From NCBI RefSeq assembly GCF_004801405.1, contig NZ_SSOB01000002.1, positions 124,001-188,000 of the forward strand: a stretch of 64,000 nt of DNA, read 5' to 3'. Below are positions 43,584 to 52,166 of the stretch, piece after piece. This stretch comes from Cohnella fermenti (GTDB taxonomy: Bacteria > Bacillota > Bacilli > Paenibacillales > Paenibacillaceae). Each line of letters begins with the position of its first letter. The first letter of the stretch is position 1. A program made the position numbers and the translations under genes. The notes under the pieces were generated by a model that worked only from the letters and a program-made list of their open reading frames with translations, was not told the DNA's origin and ran no database searches.

Positions 43584-45878
43584 TTATTCCGCCATGAAGC
43601 CGATATCGTCGAGCAGCACCCGCCCCGATTGTCCTTCGAATTGGAAGGCGATTCGGACAAGCTCGTCTTCATTGACTTCGGCATCGTCCGACTCGAAGAG
43701 GTCAAGAGGAAGAAGATACGTCTGGAACGCGGATTCCACCTCCGAAGAGTACTCGCCGTCTCCGATGGATTGCTCCGGCCACCCCAGCCAAGTGAAGGAC
43801 GTCCGGTACGGCTCTTGAATCGCATAGATCTCGTCCAAGAGCACGCTCGCCGATCGGCCTTCCGTGTCTTCAATCTCGACGGTGACTCCTGCAAGCGATT
43901 TGCCGTTCCCGCTGTCGCTGTCCTCTTCCTCGGCCGCATCGTCCAGTTGCCAGCTGAGATCCGCCAGAGAGAAGACCAGCGCCGGGGAGGCGGAGGAACT
44001 GTCCGCCGCGCCGGTCATCCCCGGCATTCGGAAGACGCCGTCCGCCTCGATGCTGTAGGAAGCGTTCGGTTCCTCCCAATCGAGAAGAACGCCGCTGTTG
44101 CCCTTGCCGCCTCCGCGGCGGTCGACCGCTTCCTCCCGGCGCCAGCTCTCCATCCCTTCCGCTTCCGCCGTCGCTCCCCCATCCAAGCGGCTGTCGGATG
44201 CCTCCGCATTCTCATAGCGGGCAATCGGCACGAAGCTCGCGTCCTCGTAGCGATTCCAATACGACGTCTCCGGCAGGATGTCCGCGCCCGAACGATAGTC
44301 CGCGAACAGCGGCTTGTAATCCTCTCCGTGGAAGACGGTCTCGAGGAATGCGGACACGTACAGCTTGGCCATCCGCCGTTGCTCTTCTCCGCTCAGCTCC
44401 GGCTTCTTGAGGAACAGGCCGACCGGATTGACTTCGTCCCTCGCCCCCCACGTCGTGTTGAATTGGCCGTGGTTCGCTCCTCCGATATAGAGCGAGGTCT
44501 TGAAGGCTTCCGATCCGGACGTGAAGGAGGATCGCTCGTACTGCCTCTCGCCGTAGAAGTTGCTCACGTCGCCGTCCTCGGCCCCTTGAAGGGTCATATA
44601 GGCAACGTCCGTAAGCCGTGCGTTCTGCCCGTCCACGGCCGTATCCGTCGGAGCGATCGCGACAACCGCCCCTATCCGGTAGGATTCGCGGTCCGGCAGC
44701 GACTTATCCTCGGAGAACCAGACGTCCGGGTCCGCCGCCATCGCGACGGCTTGCCCGCCGCGGGAATGCCCGATCAGCGCAATGCGGTCGAAGTCGATCG
44801 CGCCGTAGAAGGCGCTGGAAGAATCCGCGGCGAACCGCTCCAACTGGCCGATGTGCTGCAGCAGCAGCCAGGCCCGAAGCTTCATGTCCTCGTCCGGGAT
44901 GCCCCTCCATACCGAATAATTCAGGAAGTTCTCGTCGACGGAGACGGCGAGGAAGCCGCGGCTTGCCAGCAGCTCTCCCAGGTACGCGTAGCCCTCGTCG
45001 GAGTAATCCTCCATCAGGTGATTCCCGTGAACGATCAGCACAAGCGGCCAGGGCCCTTCCCCTTCCGGCATCCACACCCGGCCGTTCAGCGGCAGCGCGC
45101 TCTCGTCGAAGCCCCAGAACCGCTGGCGCAGCCAGGACCAATCGCTCGTATAGGCGGACGCGTCGGCGGACTCCGAGACGAGCTCGGCAGCCGCGCCGAA
45201 TTCCGCGCGATGCTTGTCCACTCCGCTCCCGTAGGTGAAGGAGCGATAAACATAAGACCCCGGCAACGAAGGATCGGCCGCGGTCAAGGGCAGGATCGCT
45301 TCTCCGAGCTCCGCCGGCGGGAGCGATGCCTCGCCGTTCGCTTCGAACAGGCGGGAATCGACGGTAAGCAGAGCGATGACGCCGGCGGAGAACAGCACGG
45401 CGATAACGGCTGCCAGCTTCGTTCGCCAGACGAACCGGCGGCTCGCCAGCACGCCGGTCAGCCACCCTCCGCCCGCTCCGATTCCGGTGAGCAGGCAAGC
45501 CAGCCCTATCGCGAAGGGGACGGAGATCTCCCCGAAGGCGAAGAGGATGGACAGCGCCGCTATTGTGTATATGGACGCCCCGACAAAGAGCGACGGAACC
45601 GCGCGGCGAATCCAGCTCAGCAGCCACGCGACGAAGAGAGTCGACAGCAGCAACGCCGCCACATTGAGCAGGATCGCCGCCGAGACGTCGAAGGCTGTGC
45701 CGAAGCCCGTCGGCGCGCCGGGCGCGCTCAACGCGGCCATCGCCGTGCTGACGATCCAGATGCCTCCGGCCGCCACTCTCCATAGTCCTTCTTCGAACCG
45801 AAGTCCGGGAAGCAATCGGCGGCGCACCCGCATCTGCGGCCGGACGACAACCGTCTCGCGGTTCATCTCTATATTCAT
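43584..45878 (-). CDS. Membrane-anchored alpha/beta hydrolase of the large PAF-AH/dienelactone type
   Basis: A 764-residue protein. Residues about 30-195 hold five or six membrane helices. An extracellular or cytoplasmic hydrolase domain (about 215-540) follows, with LVLIVHGNHLMEDY (oxyanion strand), the nucleophile elbow GHSRGGQA, the TLQGAEDGDV turn and the GGANHGQFN His. The last 200 residues are acidic beta-rich segments with no named family. The substrate is unknown. The ATG at 45878 has GAGGCGA upstream. It seems to stand alone, without tight neighbours. Confidence 0.8.
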   Translation of the reverse strand: MNIEMNRETVVVRPQMRVRRRLLPGLRFEEGLWRVAAGGIWIVSTAMAALSAPGAPTGFGTAFDVSAAILLNVAALLLSTLFVAWLLSWIRRAVPSLFVGASIYTIAALSILFAFGEISVPFAIGLACLLTGIGAGGGWLTGVLASRRFVWRTKLAAVIAVLFSAGVIALLTVDSRLFEANGEASLPPAELGEAILPLTAADPSLPGSYVYRSFTYGSGVDKHRAEFGAAAELVSESADASAYTSDWSWLRQRFWGFDESALPLNGRVWMPEGEGPWPLVLIVHGNHLMEDYSDEGYAYLGELLASRGFLAVSVDENFLNYSVWRGIPDEDMKLRAWLLLQHIGQLERFAADSSSAFYGAIDFDRIALIGHSRGGQAVAMAADPDVWFSEDKSLPDRESYRIGAVVAIAPTDTAVDGQNARLTDVAYMTLQGAEDGDVSNFYGERQYERSSFTSGSEAFKTSLYIGGANHGQFNTTWGARDEVNPVGLFLKKPELSGEEQRRMAKLYVSAFLETVFHGEDYKPLFADYRSGADILPETSYWNRYEDASFVPIARYENAEASDSRLDGGATAEAEGMESWRREEAVDRRGGGKGNSGVLLDWEEPNASYSIEADGVFRMPGMTGAADSSSASPALVFSLADLSWQLDDAAEEEDSDSGNGKSLAGVTVEIEDTEGRSASVLLDEIYAIQEPYRTSFTWLGWPEQSIGDGEYSSEVESAFQTYLLPLDLFESDDAEVNEDELVRIAFQFEGQSGRVLLDDIGFMAE

Positions 45879-45990
45879 GCAGCATTCGCCTCGTTCATAT
45901 GACGTGAATAATGACGCGACTCAAATTATACCCCTTCCGCCGCGTCGCTCCCACCCCTAAATGCTGGCTCGCTTGCCGCCTCTCTCCCGT

Positions 45991-47262
45991 CTACTCATAC
46001 CGCTCCTTCTGCATCCGGCCGGCGGTGTGTTTATAATGCATCCGCTCGAGCACACTCTCGATCTCGTCGGGATGCAGCAGCTCGATCGGAGAGATGCCCT
46101 TGTCGAACTGGAACGAGTCCCCTTCGATCAGGACAATGTAGCGGCCGTTCATTCGCGCGATGTGGATGTTCTCGCCGTACTCAGCCATCTTCGCTTTGAT
46201 CGTCACGTCGTCCAGCTTGAACTTCAGATCCAGCTCCGGCTGGTGCTCCAGAAGATGAGTCGTCGCCTGCACAACGTCGTCGTGCGTCCACTTCTCCTGA
46301 AGCTGGCGCTTGTCTGCCGCCGCCCATACCTCGAGCTGCGATTCCTCGCGTTGCCGGTTCATCTGCCAGCCCGGCGTCGCCTCGTTGTGGCGATTGACCG
46401 GCGTCCACTCCTCCGCCGGAATCGGCTGCTCCGCCGTCAGCGGATCGTCCAGCAGCTCGGCCAGCGCGTTCGCCGCCTGCTCCCTTGCCGCCTGCTCTTC
46501 CGCCGCCGCAGAGACGGCGACCGAGGCCTGCCCGTAAGCGTCGCCGCCCTGCCACTTCGTTTCCATGTATTGTTGAACAAGTCCCAGCACCTGATCGGTC
46601 ACGATCTCCGGCTTCGACTTCTCATACGACACGTACTTCAGGAAATCCTCGAAGTAGCGGGCGTGGGAGGCTTGGTGGATTTTCAACTCGCAGGGTTCGA
46701 GCATTCCTTCCTCCGGCATGTGCGGATACTGGATCGACTTGATGTTCCGCGCGCTGATCGCCATCTCGACCCGGGAGATCAGGCTCTTCTCGTCCGCGAT
46801 GCGGGCGATCTTCGATTCGAAGTCGCACTTGAGCAGGAACACGAACGGATCGTCGAACAGCTCGTTCAGCTTGGCGAGTGCCACGATGAACGCCCCTCCG
46901 CGCACGGAGCTGGTGTCCATATACGTCCGCAGAACATCGTCGCACGCATAATGGAATTGGCTCTTGTCCTTCGCGGTACGAAGCTTCTGGAACAGGTTGT
47001 AATTCGGATTCGTATCCAACTCATAGCCCGGCTCGACAAGGAAGCGGCCGATCTTCGTCGGGGCGTTCTCCGTGTTCGCGTTCACCTCGGCCTTGCGCTT
47101 GCCGATTCGGGTGAACTCGCTGTCGAGGAACTCGCTGATCTCGCTGTCTTCGTAAGCGAAGTGGTCGAGCGTCTGGTAATGCTTGTACCTCTTGGTCGGG
47201 TCCTGCTCGGTGCTGTCGGCCTGGATGACGAAGAATGACAAATATTGAATGGAGAATCTCAT
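45991..47262 (-). CDS. DUF3900-like protein of unknown function
   Basis: A 423-residue soluble protein. The start at 47262 (MRFSIQYLSFFVIQ) matches how I recall DUF3900 proteins of Bacillus and Paenibacillus beginning, and AAGGAG precedes it; 21 upstream codons are in frame but unsupported. Segments such as KRYKHYQTLDHFAYEDSE, TKIGRFLVEPGYELDTNPNY, RTYMDTSSVRGGAF and IKSIQYPHMPEEGMLEPCEL look strongly conserved. Residues about 255-320 are an Ala/Glu/Gln-rich linker. The function is unknown; NdpA-like nucleoid proteins share a loosely similar layout. No operon partner is evident. Confidence 0.72.
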   Translation of the reverse strand: MRFSIQYLSFFVIQADSTEQDPTKRYKHYQTLDHFAYEDSEISEFLDSEFTRIGKRKAEVNANTENAPTKIGRFLVEPGYELDTNPNYNLFQKLRTAKDKSQFHYACDDVLRTYMDTSSVRGGAFIVALAKLNELFDDPFVFLLKCDFESKIARIADEKSLISRVEMAISARNIKSIQYPHMPEEGMLEPCELKIHQASHARYFEDFLKYVSYEKSKPEIVTDQVLGLVQQYMETKWQGGDAYGQASVAVSAAAEEQAAREQAANALAELLDDPLTAEQPIPAEEWTPVNRHNEATPGWQMNRQREESQLEVWAAADKRQLQEKWTHDDVVQATTHLLEHQPELDLKFKLDDVTIKAKMAEYGENIHIARMNGRYIVLIEGDSFQFDKGISPIELLHPDEIESVLERMHYKHTAGRMQKERYE

Positions 47263-47345
47263 CTGCTTGGGCGACTCCTTCTCTGTTCGCGGATTGCTTG
47301 GTCTAGCATTCATTTTACCATCCAAGGGGCGATTTGCGACTCCGT

Positions 47346-47406
47346 AAAAAAAATCCCGTCAAGAAGCACCCGCGGCAGCCTTGCCGCTCGACGCTTCCTG
47401 ACGGGA
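47346..47406 (-). terminator. Terminator after the SASP gene
   Basis: Long hairpin: TCCCGTCAAGAAGC (47354-47367) pairs with GCTTCCTGACGGGA (47393-47406) with one mismatch, and GCGGCA/TGCCGC pairs inside. On the minus strand eight T follow. The distance from the SASP stop is about 70 bp. Confidence 0.92.
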
Positions 47407-47477
47407 CTTGGACTTGCGCAGATGAACGCCAGGATAGAGAACTTGCGGGATCGGAGTCGGCGCTTGTTCGGAAGCTG

Positions 47478-47768
47478 CTAGCTCTCCCCCTGCTCGCGCG
47501 ACAGCTTCTCCTGCGCCATCCGGATCATCTCCCGGACCATGCTGCCGCCAATCCGTCCGCCGACATGACCGACCGCTTCGGTCGTCAGCTTGCCGTTATC
47601 CCCTTGCGTCAGGGGGACGCCAAGCGACTCCGCAACCTCGTACTTCACATCGTCCGGCCGCGACGGGTCGACGGCGAAGCCCTCTCTGCGCATCACATCC
47701 GCCTTCAACGTTCGCAGCGCCTGCTCCGCCCCGTCCACGACAGGACGCCTGTTGCCTCTTCTAGACAT
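47478..47768 (-). CDS. Alpha/beta-type small acid-soluble spore protein
   Basis: A 96-residue spore DNA-binding protein. It has the two family blocks: DDVKYEVAESLGVPL, which includes the germination-protease-type site E-V-A-E, and GDNGKLTTEAVGHVGGRIGGSMVREMI. Members coat spore DNA and protect it from UV and heat, then are degraded at germination. The N-terminal 30 residues (SRRGNRRPVVDGAEQALRT) are Arg-rich. ATG 47768 is chosen as the family-like start; AAGGAG lies 14-15 nt upstream, a little far, and the frame extends to 47876. Expression in the forespore by sigma-G is expected, but no clear sigma-G promoter was found. Confidence 0.92.
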   Translation of the reverse strand: MSRRGNRRPVVDGAEQALRTLKADVMRREGFAVDPSRPDDVKYEVAESLGVPLTQGDNGKLTTEAVGHVGGRIGGSMVREMIRMAQEKLSREQGES

Positions 47769-47876
47769 CTCTTCCCGTTCAGCTCCTTCGGAATGGATGA
47801 TGGTATCGACGACGGACCCGCCGCCCGCTTCCATTGATTGTGCCCCTACCTGCGGCGAATATGCGAGTGCGGGCAT

Positions 47877-48118
47877 CCTCCCTCTCGCCGAACGTTATCT
47901 CTCCTACCCCTCGCAAAATTAATTCCATATTATTACATTCACCATGGACGCTATCCCCCTTCTGCGCATTATGCCTCTTCTCCCCTTGGATCAGGAACCT
48001 CTTTATCCCCGGATCGCAGCCTCCGCGCGTCAACATTTTTTGACAAATCCTCTTGCATTTATTCCAGAAAATGCTACAATAAAAGAGAACATTCGTTCTG
48101 TTATGTGGAGGTGCGACC
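47877..48118. other. AT-rich intergenic region between divergent genes
   Basis: This gap is much AT-richer than its surroundings. It holds the promoter described at 48053-48080 on the plus strand. No gene was recognised. Confidence 0.5.
48053..48080 (+). promoter_or_regulatory. Promoter of the transposase-derived gene
   Basis: TTGCAT (48053-48058) and TACAAT (48075-48080) are 16 bp apart. The start codon lies 38 bp beyond. A TTGACA at about 48039 is too far from this -10. Confidence 0.65.
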
Positions 48119-49003
48119 ATGCTCGAGAGCTATGCGGAGTTTCTGGCGAAGCAAGGCGGCGAAGACGCTTGCGTGGCGTATTTCTACCACTGCCGGTGGC
48201 CTGACGGGTATCGTTGCCCGCTCTGCGGCCATCGGGAGGCGTATACGATCGCCACTCGCCGTCGGCCTCTATATGAATGCGCGCGCTGCCGCTACCAGGC
48301 TTCCGTTACTTCCGGCACTTGCATGGAAGGCACGCGGACCTCGCTGTCGAAGTGGCTGTTTACTATAGAACGCATGAGCGATCCGTCCTCCGGCATCAAC
48401 GCCGCGCAGCTTGCGAAGCAGATCGGCGTCACCTACAAAACGGCTCATGCCATGATGAATAAGATTCGCGCGAGTCTTCTGCTTGAGCATGACGGAGCGG
48501 AGCGGCTGAGCGGGCGCGTGGAAGCCGGCTTATCGATCTACGGCCCTTCCCTGCCGTCCCTCTTCGAGCTGAACGAGCAGGAGCAGCCGGTTGCCGCCGC
48601 GATGGAGATCGATGAAGCCGGTCAACCTGTGCGATGGAGTTGGATGGTGCTTGAACGCGAACAGATGCACGGCGGTTCTCTCACGAAGGAGGCTCGCCAG
48701 CTCGTCAAGCGCGAACGCTTCGCTTCCGATCCCGTCAGCCAGGCGAACGACGTGCATCGCTCCTGGCTGCTGACCGTTCGCCATTGCCGGACGATGGTCC
48801 CAATCCTTCGCACGGAGTTCAAGCGAATTCGCACAACCTATCGCGGCATCGGAGCCAGCTCGCTACCCAAGTACCTGGCCGAGGCTTCCTTCCGGTGGAA
48901 CGCTTGGCAGAATGGCGGCGACTGCGTTCGGTTGATGGTGCAGGCCTGCCAGGCTTTCCGACACGTGCAGCGCTCCCCAGCCGGTCTCAGGTCGGCCTGT
49001 TAA
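48119..49003 (+). CDS. IS1595-type transposase homologue, active site apparently lost
   Basis: A 294-residue protein. The N-terminus has the IS1595-type zinc ribbon (C33, C36, C54, C57: CPLCG and YECARC) and the helix region INAAQLAKQIGVTYKTAHAMMNKIR. Where active members have V-E-V-D-E for the first catalytic Asp, this protein reads GRVEAGLSIYG, so that Asp is Gly 137. The C-terminal half has diverged, with the family-like end YRGIGASSLPKYLAEASFRWNAW. The frame is intact, has a strong RBS (GGAGGTG, 7 nt) and its own promoter. No terminal inverted repeats or target duplication were seen. It may be a domesticated DNA-binding protein or an aged insertion remnant. Confidence 0.75.
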   Translation: MLESYAEFLAKQGGEDACVAYFYHCRWPDGYRCPLCGHREAYTIATRRRPLYECARCRYQASVTSGTCMEGTRTSLSKWLFTIERMSDPSSGINAAQLAKQIGVTYKTAHAMMNKIRASLLLEHDGAERLSGRVEAGLSIYGPSLPSLFELNEQEQPVAAAMEIDEAGQPVRWSWMVLEREQMHGGSLTKEARQLVKRERFASDPVSQANDVHRSWLLTVRHCRTMVPILRTEFKRIRTTYRGIGASSLPKYLAEASFRWNAWQNGGDCVRLMVQACQAFRHVQRSPAGLRSAC

Positions 49004-49931
49004 CCCTGCTCGCAGTGCAGAAGCCGCCGCCCGACCGCCACATGCCTCGACCATCGCCGTGCCTCGACCCTTCCGTGCCCGACCATCGCCACCGCCTGAC
49101 CGCCGCCGGTGTCGCCGCCGATGTCCCCTGCCCCTCGTTGCTCACCCTGTACACCGCGCAGGAAGCCCCGTCTTCGCGCAGCGCACGACGCAGATGCCCC
49201 TTCTTGCAGCGCACGATGCAGGCGCTCTTTCTGGCAGCAATCCAGATGGCCGTCCGCGGCGTGATTTTCATATCAATTGGATACAATCTATGCCCGTCAT
49301 TCTCCCGCTTGCCTGATCGGATTTCCGCCTTCGAGATCGAACTGTTCGTCGCCGTGACCTCTCCGCGTCCAGCTCTGCCATTGAGGTTAAGCTGTCTCTG
49401 TTTCTGTTCTCCGTTTCTGTTCTCAGTACTCCTCTCAGGCTTAGTACGTCCAGTCCCCGATTCAGCCTTCCCTATCCTGATCGAATGGGAGAAGAGACAT
49501 AGTATCGACAGAGGGGATATCAAGCTGTTCTCTGTCCTCTGTTCTCCTCTTCGGTTCAGTACGCCCCTCGCTTCGGCTCATCCCCTTCCTGATCGAATGG
49601 GAGAAGAGGAATAATGTCGGCAGAGGGGATAGGGTGCTGGGAGGTGAGACGACTTTGTTGGGTTTGTTGGGGGAGTGTGGTGAAAGCGCAGAACTTCAGA
49701 ATATTGGTTGGTTTTGCGTGGAAGCGTTACGTTGTAGGCTTTATAGCGTGACGCGGATCGGCGGGGCGGTTTGGTGTGGATCGGGGCGCGCGGGCGGAGA
49801 CGGCAGCCTTCTTCGTGTGCGCAGCGCCGAACCCGGCACGTTGTACGGTACGCTCACTCCGCCGCCCGCTCCGACGCCAAGCCGACGCGATGAACACGCG
49901 AACATACCGGCGCGCCGGTACGCCAGGCGGC
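49004..49931. other. Long intergenic region without recognised gene
   Basis: About 930 bp. Open frames here have no RBS or family features and look like chance. The left part is C-rich, as if decayed from coding DNA. The middle is pyrimidine-rich and holds a 112-bp tandem duplication. The right part carries no supported signal. Confidence 0.55.
49405..49631. repeat. Diverged 112-bp tandem duplication
   Basis: Two units share TCCTGATCGAATGGGAGAAG (at 49475 and 49587) and CAGAGGGGAT after a variable stretch. Both are preceded by CTGTTCTC and TTAGTACG/TCAGTACG-like segments. The offset is 112 bp. Confidence 0.75.
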
Positions 49932-50318
49932 CTACGCCTGCGCTTCCCCGCCGCCAAATCCCAAGTGCTGCTCGATCTTCCCTAGCAGGCGCAGCCACTC
50001 TACCGGCTTCGTATCGAAGTCGTCGCAGCCGGCCTCCAGCGCCTTCTCGCGATCGCTCGTCATGGCGTGGGCGGTCAGCGCGATGACCGGGATCGCCTTC
50101 GTCGCCTCGTCCGCCTTCAATGTACGGGTCGCGGCCCAGCCGTCGAGAATCGGGAGGCTCATGTCCATCAGAATGAGGTCCGGAGCCTCCGACCTCGCGG
50201 CCGACACGCCCTGCTCCCCGTCAACAGCCATGATCACCTCGAAGCCTTTCCTTTGCAGCCGGCGCGACAGCATGTCGCGATTCAATTCGTTATCTTCCAC
50301 CAGCAGAATCTTTGCCAT
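49932..50318 (-). CDS. Single-domain response regulator (receiver only)
   Basis: A 128-residue CheY/DivK-like receiver. The acidic pair is in LLVEDNELNRD, the phospho-acceptor is Asp 52 in LILMDMSLP, the Thr is in ALTAHAM, and the Lys is in FDTKPVE. There is no output domain, so it acts by protein contact or as a phosphate shuttle. It is the last gene of a three-gene signalling operon, 94 bp after the hybrid kinase gene, and is a probable target of that kinase. Confidence 0.92.
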   Translation of the reverse strand: MAKILLVEDNELNRDMLSRRLQRKGFEVIMAVDGEQGVSAARSEAPDLILMDMSLPILDGWAATRTLKADEATKAIPVIALTAHAMTSDREKALEAGCDDFDTKPVEWLRLLGKIEQHLGFGGGEAQA

Positions 50319-50412
50319 TCTGTCCGTTCCTCCGCTCTTCTGTGCTACGTTAGCTACGTTATGGTCTAACCGATTCGCACGTCCAGCTCAGCCTGCCGCC
50401 ACGCTCCTGGCT

Positions 50413-52128
50413 CTACTGCCCGGTCCGGCTCATCAAGCAGCGAATCTCCTCCAGCAGCAGTTCCCGGCGGAAGCTACCCTTCTGAAGAATCTGCTCCACA
50501 AGCCCGTTCAGCCGCTGGCGGTCTTCCTCCGTAATATCCTTGGCCGTCAGAACGATGATCGGCAGCTCTCCGCAGCCGCGCTCCTTGCGCTCGCGGAGCT
50601 CCTTCGCGAATTCGAAGCCGTCCATGTTCGGCATCATCAGGTCCAGCAGGATCAGCTTCGGGTCCAGCGTCTCCAGCAGATCGAGCGCCTTCCGGCCGTC
50701 TTCCGCCCGATAGGCCCGATAGCCTTCCCGCTCCAGCATGTACGTCATCATCTGGCCGGTCGGCGTGTCGTCCTCGATGACGAGGATCGGGTCGACATGC
50801 CGCTGGGGCACATGCTTGTCCAGAATCTGAATCATCCGCTCCTTGTACACCGGCTTCGTCACAAAATCCGCAGCGCCAAGAGCGTAACCCAGGCCCTTCT
50901 CATCCGTCATCGAGATCATGATAACCGGAATCGAAGCGGTCAGCGGGTCGTTCTTCAGCTCGGCAAGCACGCTCCAGCCGTCCATTCCCGGCATCAGCAC
51001 ATCGAGCGAGATCAGTCTCGGCCGCAGCTCGCGCGCCAGACGAATGCCTTCCTGGCCGTTGCGGGCGAGCGCAACCGAGCAGCCCTCCTTGCTGAGCAGA
51101 CGCGACATGAGCTGCAGCATCGTCGGATCGTCGTCGATCACGAGCACCGTATCGACCGAAGACTTGTCGGGCATCCGCCCGATCGGCAAGGCAGCGTTAT
51201 CCGCGCTCAAGCCCGCATCCTCCGGCGGCAACAGCGGCAGCGTTGCCGTGAACGTGCTGCCTTCCCCGTAGATGCTGTCCGCTTCGATTCGCCCGCCCAG
51301 CATGTGGCACAGCTTCTGGCTGATCGCAAGCCCCAGTCCCGTGCCTCCGTACTTCTTCGTCGTAGAAGAGTCGGCCTGCCTGAACGCTTGGAACAGGCTT
51401 CCCACCTGCTCCTCCGTCATGCCGATTCCCGAATCCTTCACGCGGAACTGCACGATCGGCTGCCCGAGCTCTTCTGCGAATGCGGCAGTGAACTCGACCT
51501 CGCCTGTGTCCGTGAACTTGCTCGCATTGCTGAGCAGGTTAAACAAAACCTGTCTCAGCTTGGTCACGTCCGTCCGCAACTCTCCGGCTTGCACCTCTAC
51601 CTTCAGACGGTTGCCCCGCTGCTCGAACAGCGGCGTGATCGTCGTGACGACGTCCTGCACCAGAAGAGACAGATCGCTGGTCTCCAGATAGAGGTCCATC
51701 TTGCCGGCCTCGATCTTGGACAGGTCCAGAATGTCGTTGATGAGCGTCAGCAGATGCTTGCCCGCCTGATGGATCTTGCCCAGATCGTCCGCGATGCCGA
51801 GAACGTCGGCTTCCTCGGCCTCTTCCTTCAACATCTCGCTGTATCCGATAATGGCGTTCAACGGAGTGCGAAGCTCATGGCTCATGTTCGCCAGGAACTG
51901 GCTCTTGGCCCGATTCGCTTCGACCGCCTCGTCCCGCGCCTTGGCGAGATCCGACGTCCGCTCGCTCACGATCTCGTCCAGCCGTTCGTTCAGGCGCCCC
52001 AGATCCCGGACAAGCCGCCCGTTCTCCTCCGTCTTCCGCTCCGCCAGCCGCTCGGCCTCGAGCCGGGCCTGCTTCTCCCGCTCCAGCTCCAACCGCAGCG
52101 CCTCGAGCTCCGCCCGTTCGCTCCCCAT
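50413..52128 (-). CDS. Cytoplasmic hybrid histidine kinase with two receiver domains
   Basis: A 571-residue soluble kinase. Residues 1-70 form a charged coiled coil (ELEALRLELEREKQARLEAERLAERK). HisKA has His 84 in ANMSHELRTPLNA. The HATPase domain is complete (NLLSNASKF, DSGIGM, GGTGLGLAIS). Two receivers follow: the first with SLDVLMPGMDG, the second with LLDLMMPNMDG. There is no membrane segment, so it senses a cytoplasmic cue or is a phosphorelay hub. ATG 52128 is chosen because AAGGGGTG lies 6 nt upstream. It begins 38 bp after the HD-GYP regulator and precedes the single-domain receiver. Confidence 0.92.
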   Translation of the reverse strand: MGSERAELEALRLELEREKQARLEAERLAERKTEENGRLVRDLGRLNERLDEIVSERTSDLAKARDEAVEANRAKSQFLANMSHELRTPLNAIIGYSEMLKEEAEEADVLGIADDLGKIHQAGKHLLTLINDILDLSKIEAGKMDLYLETSDLSLLVQDVVTTITPLFEQRGNRLKVEVQAGELRTDVTKLRQVLFNLLSNASKFTDTGEVEFTAAFAEELGQPIVQFRVKDSGIGMTEEQVGSLFQAFRQADSSTTKKYGGTGLGLAISQKLCHMLGGRIEADSIYGEGSTFTATLPLLPPEDAGLSADNAALPIGRMPDKSSVDTVLVIDDDPTMLQLMSRLLSKEGCSVALARNGQEGIRLARELRPRLISLDVLMPGMDGWSVLAELKNDPLTASIPVIMISMTDEKGLGYALGAADFVTKPVYKERMIQILDKHVPQRHVDPILVIEDDTPTGQMMTYMLEREGYRAYRAEDGRKALDLLETLDPKLILLDLMMPNMDGFEFAKELRERKERGCGELPIIVLTAKDITEEDRQRLNGLVEQILQKGSFRRELLLEEIRCLMSRTGQ

Positions 52129-52166
52129 CCGCTTCACCCCTTCTTGATTCCCTAGGAGGCTCCCGG

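Noticed and set aside
48119..49003. Complete insertion sequence
   Set aside because: No terminal inverted repeats or target-site duplications were found around the gene, and the first catalytic Asp is missing.
48784..49614. Plus-strand open frame running from the transposase-like gene into the intergenic gap
   Set aside because: Wrong frame relative to the gene, no RBS, low-complexity Pro/Arg/Ser translation.
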